A program made the position numbers and the translations under genes. Positions 57,505 to 64,000 of a stretch of 64,000 bases of DNA are shown piece by piece (the first letter of the stretch is position 1; each line of letters begins with the position of its first letter). The DNA is taken from the NCBI RefSeq assembly GCF_000195315.1, contig NC_015389.1:248001-312000 (forward strand). The letters are read 5' to 3'. The notes under the pieces were generated by a model. That model was given only the letters and a program-made list of their open reading frames with translations, ran no database searches and was not told the origin of the DNA. This stretch comes from Coriobacterium glomerans PW2 (GTDB taxonomy: Bacteria > Actinomycetota > Coriobacteriia > Coriobacteriales > Coriobacteriaceae).

Positions 57505-59976
57505 ATGCGCGCCATCCTGCTGCTGTCGATGCGCAACATTCGGAGCAACCTCGTGAAGCACCTGTCGATGGGCGTGCTCTATACGTTGGTGTGCGTCCTC
57601 GCGGTATCGGGGATCGCGCTTGCCGGAAGCGTGCGGCAGGCCCGCATGGATCTGCTTCGTAAGCAGTCGCAGAACACGCAGGTCAGCATTACCTCGAAAA
57701 GAGACGAACGGTTCGCGCAGGGTGATCTGGTGCGACGGATCGGACAGTTGGAGGGTGTGGCCCACGTCGCGCCGTATCTCGACGATCAGGCTTGGCTCGT
57801 CGGCGATGACTACGTCAAGCTCCAGGTTGTCGGGACCGATCTGGTCGAGCGCGACGAGACGTTTCCCTTCCGCCTCATTGAGGGTTCCCGCTCGAAGCTT
57901 TCGGAAGGCGACGCAGCGGTCGTCACCGAGGAGTTCGCCAAGGATCATCATCTTGGCGTGAGCAGCAGGATCGAGGCGAAGACGGCTACCGGCGGCAGGA
58001 TCGCCCTCAAGGTGGCGGCGATTACCGCCTCAGATCCGGATTACGTCCAGCCCAACCTCGTGTATGTCCCGATCGCTGCCGCCCGCGCGCTGTTTCGCGC
58101 TGGGGAGGACGAGGTGAGCTCGATCGGGGTGAACCTCGATGATATGCGCGGCGCCGAACAGTTTGCCGCGAGGATCAAAGGTGAGCTGCCTGACACCCTT
58201 GCGGGCCAAGCGGCCTACAGCGAGGAGGGCTTCGAGCGCGGCGTGACGTCGGTCTCGGTGATAGTCGGCATCATGACCCTGTTCGGGACCTTGGTCGCGC
58301 TGTACCTGTCCTACTCCGTGTTCCGGACGCTGATCTGCGGCCGGCTCAGGCAGGTCGGCGTTATTCGCTGCCTCGGCTTTCTCCGTCGCGACGTCTATCT
58401 CGCCTATCTGGTCGAGTACCATCTCGTCGCTATCCCGGCCTCGCTGCTGGGCCTTGCCCTGTCCGTCCCGACGCTGAAGAGGCTCACCTCCATCGTCTCG
58501 GCCGGCGAGCTGAGCGTTTCTCCCACGGTGGTGCTGGGCCCGTGGCTGCTGGTTCTTGGGTTCGTCCTAGTGAGTCCGCTGCCGGTGCTCCTGCTTGTTC
58601 GCGCGCGCTCGTCGTCCGGCGTGGTCGAACTCATGGCAGGCGGCGTCGAGCGTCACGCCGTTCGTCCGCTGAGCTCGATCGGCATCGCCTTGGTCTCTGC
58701 CGTCGTCTGCGGTGCGCTCGGCGTTCTCGCCAGCATGAGATTCGCAGGGCGGGTCGCGCTGAGTGCCTCTTTTTTGCTCGAGGCCGCCGCGATGCTCATC
58801 GCGTTCCAACTGTGCGTTTGGCTGTTCGTGTGGCTTGCCGACGTGCTGTTCTCGCTCGCGCGCGGAAGACGCAGCGTCGCGCTGTGCTACCTCGCTGAAG
58901 ACAACTGGCGCATCGGTCACTCGGCCGTGTTGGTCGCGATCGCCGTCGGCATCAGCGTGTTCTGCCTCGATATTGGCGGCCTGATACACGAGAGCACGCG
59001 CAGCGTCTGTCCGAACACAGACATCATGGCGACGATATCGGACGAGACCGGAAAACGGTCTGCCGAGAGCGTGTTCGGCGACGAACCTCATATCACCCGC
59101 GCGGTCAGGCTCGATGACGCCGATGTTGAGATGGAGGGCGACGATCTCAAGCTCTCGGGCGTCGACCCTGCCGCGTACGCCCCGGTCGCATCCGGTCCGC
59201 TCGACGGCGACGCGGGCAAGGGGTTCGGAGTGCTGCACGAGGCTGGATCGATCATTGTCTCGCAGGGCTTCGCTGAGGAGCACGGCCTCGCCGTCGGCGA
59301 CACTGCTCGGATCACGTGGGGCGGAGCGACTTCAAGGCTCAGGATCGTCGCGACGATCCGCTCCTTCGACAATCTGGGCCGCGTCGCGTTCATGGAGCAG
59401 CAGCAGTTCCGCTCCCGCTTCATCCCCTCACGTTCAACATTTCTGTTGAACATCGATGATCCGGACGAAGCTGCGGCGGTGGCGCGGAACCTTCAGGCTC
59501 GTTTCGAGGGAGTCGCGACCTGCGGCGCGTCGCCGATCGGCGATTTGCTCAAGGAGAACGACAAAGAAAACCAGCCCGTGTACGCGATCGCCTACGCCAT
59601 CGACGCGCTGATCCTAGCAGTCGTGATCGTGGGCCTTATGGACAACACGGTTATGGAGATCATGGCCAAGTGCCGCGAGTTCGCGATCCGTCGCGCGATC
59701 GGCCAGCCCTTTCGCAGCATCATGGGCGGCTTGCTTTCGCGAGGGGTTCTGCTCGGCGTGCTGTGCGGGGCGTTCGGGACGGCGCTGAGCTACCTGATCC
59801 TCAACTTCGTGACCGTCTTCGTCCGTCCCATGATCGGTTCGATCGCGACGCCGCGGCCGGTACTCATGCTATGGCCGGTCCTGGCGACGGCGGCGATCTT
59901 CGAGGTGAGCTACCTGCTGTGCTGGCGCAGGCTTCGGAAGCTGGACAACACCGCCGTCGCGCGGGGAGGGGAGTGA
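57505..59976 (+). CDS. FtsX-type ABC transporter permease
   Basis: This 823-aa permease has two FtsX modules. It starts MRAILLLSMRNIRSNLVKH with TM1 at about 20-40. The first extracytoplasmic domain (about 45-240) precedes a three-helix FtsX module (VIVGIMTLFGTLVALYLSYS, about 250-370). Additional helices follow (about 390-470), then a second external domain (about 480-690) and the last module (AIAYAIDALILAVVIVGLMDN ... KCREFAIRRAIGQPFRSIMGGLLSRGVLLGV). The family includes MacB-like mechanotransmission pumps and the lipid or peptide transporters of Firmicutes and actinobacteria. The ATPase gene follows two bases later. Confidence 0.92.
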   Translation: MRAILLLSMRNIRSNLVKHLSMGVLYTLVCVLAVSGIALAGSVRQARMDLLRKQSQNTQVSITSKRDERFAQGDLVRRIGQLEGVAHVAPYLDDQAWLVGDDYVKLQVVGTDLVERDETFPFRLIEGSRSKLSEGDAAVVTEEFAKDHHLGVSSRIEAKTATGGRIALKVAAITASDPDYVQPNLVYVPIAAARALFRAGEDEVSSIGVNLDDMRGAEQFAARIKGELPDTLAGQAAYSEEGFERGVTSVSVIVGIMTLFGTLVALYLSYSVFRTLICGRLRQVGVIRCLGFLRRDVYLAYLVEYHLVAIPASLLGLALSVPTLKRLTSIVSAGELSVSPTVVLGPWLLVLGFVLVSPLPVLLLVRARSSSGVVELMAGGVERHAVRPLSSIGIALVSAVVCGALGVLASMRFAGRVALSASFLLEAAAMLIAFQLCVWLFVWLADVLFSLARGRRSVALCYLAEDNWRIGHSAVLVAIAVGISVFCLDIGGLIHESTRSVCPNTDIMATISDETGKRSAESVFGDEPHITRAVRLDDADVEMEGDDLKLSGVDPAAYAPVASGPLDGDAGKGFGVLHEAGSIIVSQGFAEEHGLAVGDTARITWGGATSRLRIVATIRSFDNLGRVAFMEQQQFRSRFIPSRSTFLLNIDDPDEAAAVARNLQARFEGVATCGASPIGDLLKENDKENQPVYAIAYAIDALILAVVIVGLMDNTVMEIMAKCREFAIRRAIGQPFRSIMGGLLSRGVLLGVLCGAFGTALSYLILNFVTVFVRPMIGSIATPRPVLMLWPVLATAAIFEVSYLLCWRRLRKLDNTAVARGGE

Positions 59977-59977
59977 C

Positions 59978-60673
59978 ATGGCTGTCCTGGAGGCGAGAGG
60001 TCTTGAGAAGTCCTTCGAGGCCGGCGGCAGGGCGCTGCCGGTCATTCGCGGTGTGGATCTCGCGATCGCGCAGGGGGAGTTCGTCTCGATCGTCGGCAAG
60101 TCAGGGTCGGGCAAGTCAACCTTGCTCTATCTTCTGAGCGGCCTCGAGCGCCCGAGCGCCGGCGAGGTCGTCCTCGACGGCGAGGTCATCTCGGACCGCT
60201 CCGACAACGAGCTCACGCGCCTGCGCCGGGAGCGCTTCGGCTTCGTGTTCCAGTCCTACAACCTGATCCCGAACCTATCGGCATTCGAGAACATCGCGCT
60301 TCCGCTCTATCTGAACCGCGTGCCAACCACCGAGGTGAAGGAGCGCATCGAGGCTGCAGTCGAGGCACTTGGAGTCGGCGACCTGCTCGCCAAGGGAATC
60401 TTCCAGCTTTCCGGCGGCGAGCAGCAGCGCATCTCGATCGCCCGGGCGATCGTCGCAGAGCCTGACGTCCTGTTTGCCGACGAGCCCACGGGCAACTTGG
60501 ATTCGGCCACGGGGCGGGAGGTCTTTGACACGCTGAGATCCATCAACGCCGAACGTGGAATGCCCGTGGTCATGGTCACCCATGACGAGGATCTGGCCCG
60601 TGCGGCAGATCGGCGTCTGGAGATGAGCGACGGCCGGCTGGGACAGCACGGTGGGATGCAGGCTAACCATTAA
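59978..60673 (+). CDS. ABC transporter ATP-binding protein, LolD/MacB type
   Basis: This 231-aa ATPase has Walker A GKSGSGKSTLLYLLSGLE, the Q-loop FVFQSYNLIPNLSAFENIALPL, signature LSGGEQQRISIARAI, Walker B DVLFADEPTGNLD and the H-loop VMVTHDEDLA, all standard for the MacB/LolD subgroup that pairs with FtsX-type permeases. The start is directly after the stop of the permease gene, so the two form one operon. Confidence 0.95.
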   Translation: MAVLEARGLEKSFEAGGRALPVIRGVDLAIAQGEFVSIVGKSGSGKSTLLYLLSGLERPSAGEVVLDGEVISDRSDNELTRLRRERFGFVFQSYNLIPNLSAFENIALPLYLNRVPTTEVKERIEAAVEALGVGDLLAKGIFQLSGGEQQRISIARAIVAEPDVLFADEPTGNLDSATGREVFDTLRSINAERGMPVVMVTHDEDLARAADRRLEMSDGRLGQHGGMQANH

Positions 60674-60797
60674 GGGTTTTTAAAGTCTGCATGAACGATT
60701 GCGCGCGCGTTTGCTGAACACAACGACCTGTAAAGCGGGTATATGCTGAGAGCGCAGCACGGCAGCGTGCGTCGATCGATGATTTCGGAGGTGCGCG

Positions 60798-61610
60798 ATG
60801 TTCACTCCTCAGCTCATGCAGGGCCTCGGCTGGGCGACGCTCGGCTGCCTGTTCATCTGGGCCATGACGACGCTCGGCGCGGCTGCGGTCTTTTTGGTGC
60901 GACGGGATCGCGAGTTCACGAATCGCATCTTTCTGGGCTTCGCGGCGGGGGTCATGATTGCGGCCTCCATGTGGTCGCTGCTCGATCCGGCGATCGAGCA
61001 GGCCGAACAGCAGGGCCAGATGGGGTGGATCCCCGCGGCGGGCGGCTTTCTGCTCGGCGTTGCCTTTCTGATCGGACTCGATTCGCTGCTGCCCCATCTG
61101 CATGAGGATCCGGATCGCACGGAGGGAGTCCGAGCGAGCTGGAAGCGCACGACGCTGCTCATCTCGGCCGTCACGTTGCACAACATCCCCGAGGGCATGA
61201 GCGTGGGGCTGCTGTTCGCCATGGCCGCCCAGCACGGGGGCGCGCAAGGGGAGATCTATCTCGGCATGGCCTTTGCGCTGGCCCTGGGAATCGGGCTTCA
61301 GAACATCCCCGAGGGCGCCGCGGTCGCGCTGCCGCTCGCCAAGGAGGGGAAAAGTCGTCTGCAGGCCTTCATCATGGGCAGTCTGTCAGGCATCGTCGAG
61401 CCGATCTTCGGCATCCTCGTCGTGCTCGTGAGCGATCAGATCCATCCGCTCATGCCCTGGCTGCTCTCGTTTGCCGCCGGAGCCATGATCTACGTGGTCG
61501 TCGAGGAGCTGATCCCGGCGGCGCATCTCGGAGAGCACTCCAACATCGGAACGCTGGGCGTCATCGTCGGCTTTGTGATCATGATGGTGCTCGACGTGGC
61601 GCTGGGTTGA
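60798..61610 (+). CDS. ZIP-family metal transporter
   Basis: This 270-aa, eight-helix ZIP transporter resembles ZupT/GufA and imports divalent metals such as Zn2+, Fe2+ or Mn2+. TM4 has the metal-binding motif VTLHNIPEGMSVG and TM5 has GLQNIPEGAAVALPLAKEG. The loop between TM3 and TM4 (HEDPDRTEGVRASWKR) has few His residues, unlike many ZIPs. ATG 60798 follows GGAGGTGCGCG. I see no metal riboswitch in the 124-bp leader. Confidence 0.93.
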   Translation: MFTPQLMQGLGWATLGCLFIWAMTTLGAAAVFLVRRDREFTNRIFLGFAAGVMIAASMWSLLDPAIEQAEQQGQMGWIPAAGGFLLGVAFLIGLDSLLPHLHEDPDRTEGVRASWKRTTLLISAVTLHNIPEGMSVGLLFAMAAQHGGAQGEIYLGMAFALALGIGLQNIPEGAAVALPLAKEGKSRLQAFIMGSLSGIVEPIFGILVVLVSDQIHPLMPWLLSFAAGAMIYVVVEELIPAAHLGEHSNIGTLGVIVGFVIMMVLDVALG

Positions 61611-61655
61611 GCTTTGGGCTACCCTGTATGCGGAACACATGATAGGAGCCTGTGC

Positions 61656-62543
61656 ATGATACAGCTGTTTGCCGCCGACCTCGACGGAACCCTGCTGAAC
61701 TTTCTTCATACGGTCGACGGAACGATCCTCTCATCGATCCGTCGGATCACAGATGCCGGCGCGCATTTCGTGGTCGCAACCGGACGCACGATGCGCTCGA
61801 ACACAGAGTTCGGTTTCGAGGGCAACATAGCCGTCATCTGTTCGAACGGATCGATCATCTTCAGTGAATCAGACGAGCTCCTGCACCATGTGCCGATCGA
61901 CAAAGCGTTTCTCGAGGAGCTGATGAGAACCTTTCCGGACATCTGCCTCGAAGCAGTCGGTGTCAGGCGCAGCTATGTGAGGGGAACTCGCGAGCAGCGC
62001 GAGGCGGGCTTCAGGCGCGATAATCCGCTGCGGGCGATCATCATGCGCGGCATGCGTGCGAAGATGAATCGGGACTGCTGCTTCGAGCAGACGATCGCAC
62101 AGGTTCTTGCCCATGACATCTGCAAGATCAATGCGCGCGTGAGCGATCCGGGTGTCGAGCGCGAACTGCACGACTTCCTTTCAGAGCACGCCGACCACGT
62201 GGTCAACGCCCCTTTCAATCCCGTGATGTTCGAGATCACCGCTCGACTCGCGAACAAGGGGACCGCTGTTGCCTGGCTTGCCGATCACTATGGGATCCCG
62301 GGCGATGAGATCGCGGTCTACGGCGATGGCGGCAATGACATCGAGATGCTCACCCGATTCTCCAACTCATATGCGACGAGCAACGGCAGCGAGGCGGCAA
62401 AGCGCGCCGCCGGCGCCGTGATCGGCAGCTGCGTGTTCCACGCCGTTCCGCGGCACATGATGAGAACGCTCGCGACCGAGCGCGCCCGGACTGCCGTCGA
62501 ACGCAAAAAGGACGGCTCCGAGATTAGATGCCAGAGAAGCTGA
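61656..62543 (+). CDS. HAD-superfamily Cof-type phosphatase
   Basis: This 295-aa haloacid dehalogenase-type sugar-phosphate or FMN phosphatase has a type IIB cap. Motif 1 is FAADLDGTLLN (Asp nucleophile near residue 7). Motif 2 is VVATGRTMR. Motif 3/4 is NKGTAVAWLADHYGIPGDEIAVYGDGGNDIEML (split around residues 207-240). ATG 61656 follows ATAGGAGCCTGTGC. The gene stands alone and the substrate is unknown. Confidence 0.92.
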   Translation: MIQLFAADLDGTLLNFLHTVDGTILSSIRRITDAGAHFVVATGRTMRSNTEFGFEGNIAVICSNGSIIFSESDELLHHVPIDKAFLEELMRTFPDICLEAVGVRRSYVRGTREQREAGFRRDNPLRAIIMRGMRAKMNRDCCFEQTIAQVLAHDICKINARVSDPGVERELHDFLSEHADHVVNAPFNPVMFEITARLANKGTAVAWLADHYGIPGDEIAVYGDGGNDIEMLTRFSNSYATSNGSEAAKRAAGAVIGSCVFHAVPRHMMRTLATERARTAVERKKDGSEIRCQRS

Positions 62544-62662
62544 CCGGCCCGTTAGATCGGATAGAGGGCTCGGTGGCATTCGGCCCCTTCAGGGCGGCTC
62601 GCTGAGGGGCGCGCGTCGAAGATCGGGCGCGATTCTGTCGGGCAAATGAGTTTTCTTTTTTA

Positions 62663-62683
62663 TATTGCTCAATATGTGCAATA
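62663..62683. promoter_or_regulatory. Inverted repeat upstream of tetR-like gene
   Basis: TATTGC and GCAATA are separated by nine bases in an AT-rich stretch 90 bases before the TetR-type gene at 62775. A third GC-less half copy, AATGCTCA, follows. It is a candidate autoregulatory operator. Confidence 0.5.
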
Positions 62684-62774
62684 ATGCTCACAAAGTGAAA
62701 TAGAATTGCCTCGCACGGGATCGCCTGTCGCGCCCGTGCCGGTAGCGTTTCCCGCATTCAACGAAGGATGGTTC

Positions 62775-63506
62775 ATGACAACGCGAGAATCGGTTTCCAG
62801 CACGCATTCGCCTGAGATGTCTCCCAAGAGCGACCGCCGTTCGCGCCGTTCGCAGCTCGCCCTGCGCCATGCGCTCGCCGCGGAGCTCGCGGCCGGGGAG
62901 GACCTCTCCCGCATCAGCGTCGCGGCGCTCACCGAGCGCGCCGGCCTCACGCGACGCACCTTCTACACGCACTATCGCGATATCCCCGATTTCATCGAGC
63001 GGCTCGAGTCGGGCATCTTGGAGGAGATCGGCCGACGGGTGGCAGCATTGGCCGCAAGCGATTTGCCCTCGCTGTACCGCAACATCGATGCGCTCGAGCC
63101 GGCGCCCGGCTCCGTTGAGCTGCTGGGCTATCTCAAGAACAACGGGGAGCTCATCGGCGCGCTGCTCGGACCCGGTGGCGACCCCGCCTTCGCGCAGCGG
63201 ATCATGTCCGATGTGGGAGAAGTGGTCTCCAAGCGCATGCGGGAGGGCATCTTCCCCGGGGTGCTGGGGACATTTTTCGATTACTATCTCGCGTCGGTGA
63301 TCGCTGCGGAGATGGGGATCATCCAGCGCTGGTTCGCCGGCGGCTTGGCGGAGGACCCTGAGACCATGGCGCGCATCATGACCGTGATCGCGTTCGTTCG
63401 ACCCGGCGACCTCTACGGGCGCCCCATCGACATCAACGTGCCGGAGTACGGCATGAAGCTGATCGGGCTTCAGCGCGAGCGACGTGAACCCGAGGTGCAG
63501 GCGTGA
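62775..63506 (+). CDS. TetR-family regulator
   Basis: This 243-aa protein has a TetR-type HTH (LRHALAAELAAGEDLSRISVAALTERAGLTRRTFYTHYRDIPDFIERL, residues about 33-80). The recognition helix RRTFYTHYRDI is that of the TetR_C_7/DhaS-like group, and the effector half includes NGELIGALLGPGGDPAF. The start is ATG 62775, after GAAGGATGGTTC. It lies just before an acyl-CoA dehydratase activase-type gene in the same direction and may regulate it. Confidence 0.88.
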   Translation: MTTRESVSSTHSPEMSPKSDRRSRRSQLALRHALAAELAAGEDLSRISVAALTERAGLTRRTFYTHYRDIPDFIERLESGILEEIGRRVAALAASDLPSLYRNIDALEPAPGSVELLGYLKNNGELIGALLGPGGDPAFAQRIMSDVGEVVSKRMREGIFPGVLGTFFDYYLASVIAAEMGIIQRWFAGGLAEDPETMARIMTVIAFVRPGDLYGRPIDINVPEYGMKLIGLQRERREPEVQA

Positions 63507-63561
63507 GCTTCGACTTGATATGCACTCCGCCTACGCTGATCAGATGGAAATGAGGAAAAAC

Positions 63562-64000
63562 GTGGACATGAGCATCAATGCGAAACCAGTGACTTCCGGG
63601 ATCGATGCGATCGATCGGCGCGGCTGTGCGACGAACGCGGACCCCGAGGCCGTCACCATTCAATCGGATGCCGTTCGCGGAGAGCTGCATCTGGGGATCG
63701 ACGTGGGCTCGACAACCGTCAAGCTCGCCGTGCTCGACGATGCCAACGAGATCGTCTACGCGAAATACCAACGCCACCATACCGATGTGCGCGCCTGCGC
63801 GCGCGATCTGTTCGAGAGCGCGTCAGGTGCCCTCGGCGATGCATCTATGACCTGTGCCATCACCGGATCAGGCGGGCTTCTGCTCTCGACGTGGCTGCAC
63901 CTGGAGTTCGTGCAGGAGGTCATCGCGAGCAAGCGGGCCGTCGAGACGCTGATTCCGACCTGCGATGTCGCCATCGAGCTTGGTGGCGAGGACGCCAAGA
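63562..64000 (+). CDS. Acyl-CoA dehydratase activase-like ATPase (BadF/BadG/HgdC type), 3' end beyond window
   Basis: The frame is open to the window edge. After a variable leader of about 45 residues comes the ASKHA nucleotide-binding motif LHLGIDVGSTTVKLAVLD, then AITGSGGLLLS and CDVAIELGGEDAK, characteristic of activators of 2-hydroxyacyl-CoA dehydratases. In anaerobes such as Coriobacteriia this domain often opens a very large fused protein with two activase-type domains and DUF2229. Whether that applies here cannot be seen. The start may be GTG 63562 (GAGGA five bases upstream), ATG 63568 or ATG 63544. Confidence 0.85.
   Translation, partial: MDMSINAKPVTSGIDAIDRRGCATNADPEAVTIQSDAVRGELHLGIDVGSTTVKLAVLDDANEIVYAKYQRHHTDVRACARDLFESASGALGDASMTCAITGSGGLLLSTWLHLEFVQEVIASKRAVETLIPTCDVAIELGGEDAK

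Overview
The window looks like chromosome from a high-GC, anaerobic, Gram-positive actinobacterium. A gut or oral Coriobacteriia member (Collinsella/Olsenella-like) is the best guess. This is inferred from gene content, not from a marker gene: an LPxTG surface protein, DivIC-type division protein, glycyl radical enzyme, several PTS permeases, the MEP-pathway gene dxs, a fused-type acyl-CoA dehydratase activase, and strong AGGAGG-type ribosome sites. I found no rRNA, tRNA, CRISPR array, transposase or phage structural gene.

Layout. 0.2-2.4 kb: larB-larC (nickel-pincer cofactor). 2.5-5.4 kb: a sortase-anchored adhesin with a 39-bp repeat stalk. 5.6-8.4 kb: YfcE-type phosphodiesterase, mazG, eno. 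8.6-12.1 kb: four poorly characterised genes (two membrane proteins, an HTH protein, an unknown). 12.6-14.7 kb: divIC and ppx. 14.8-22.8 kb: a sugar locus with DeoR regulator, glycyl radical enzyme and activase, fructose-6-phosphate aldolase-like protein and mannose-family PTS EIIAB/IIC/IID. This combination matches the recently described 'anhydroglycolysis' of 1,5-anhydrohexitols. 23.2 kb: an S24-type repressor with altered catalytic residues. 24.3-29.1 kb: cell-envelope genes (DUF4012, GT2, GT-C). 29.3-31 kb: bifunctional nuclease and proC. 31.1-36.5 kb: a second sugar locus (mannitol-type PTS, PfkB kinase, SorE-like dehydrogenase, DeoR) with three copies of one operator-like sequence. 36.5-45 kb: serS, a TfoX_N remnant, membrane proteins, an aldo/keto reductase and dxs.

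45.2-54.7 kb is the most unusual part. It holds a two-component system and an ABC exporter with up to five paralogous small permease genes, two of them degraded. A 4.09-kb segment is bounded by 579-bp inverted repeats that look identical. Flipping it would rebuild a full-length CmpB-like gene and put the permeases and histidine kinase back in line with the ATPase and response regulator. The present order therefore looks like an inversion with inverted duplication, possibly still reversible.

54.8-57.3 kb: a TetR-MFS pair sharing a palindromic operator, followed by the remnant of a second MFS gene. 57.5-60.7 kb: an FtsX-type ABC transporter. 60.8-64 kb: ZIP metal transporter, HAD phosphatase, TetR regulator and the 5' end of an acyl-CoA dehydratase activase gene that runs off the window.
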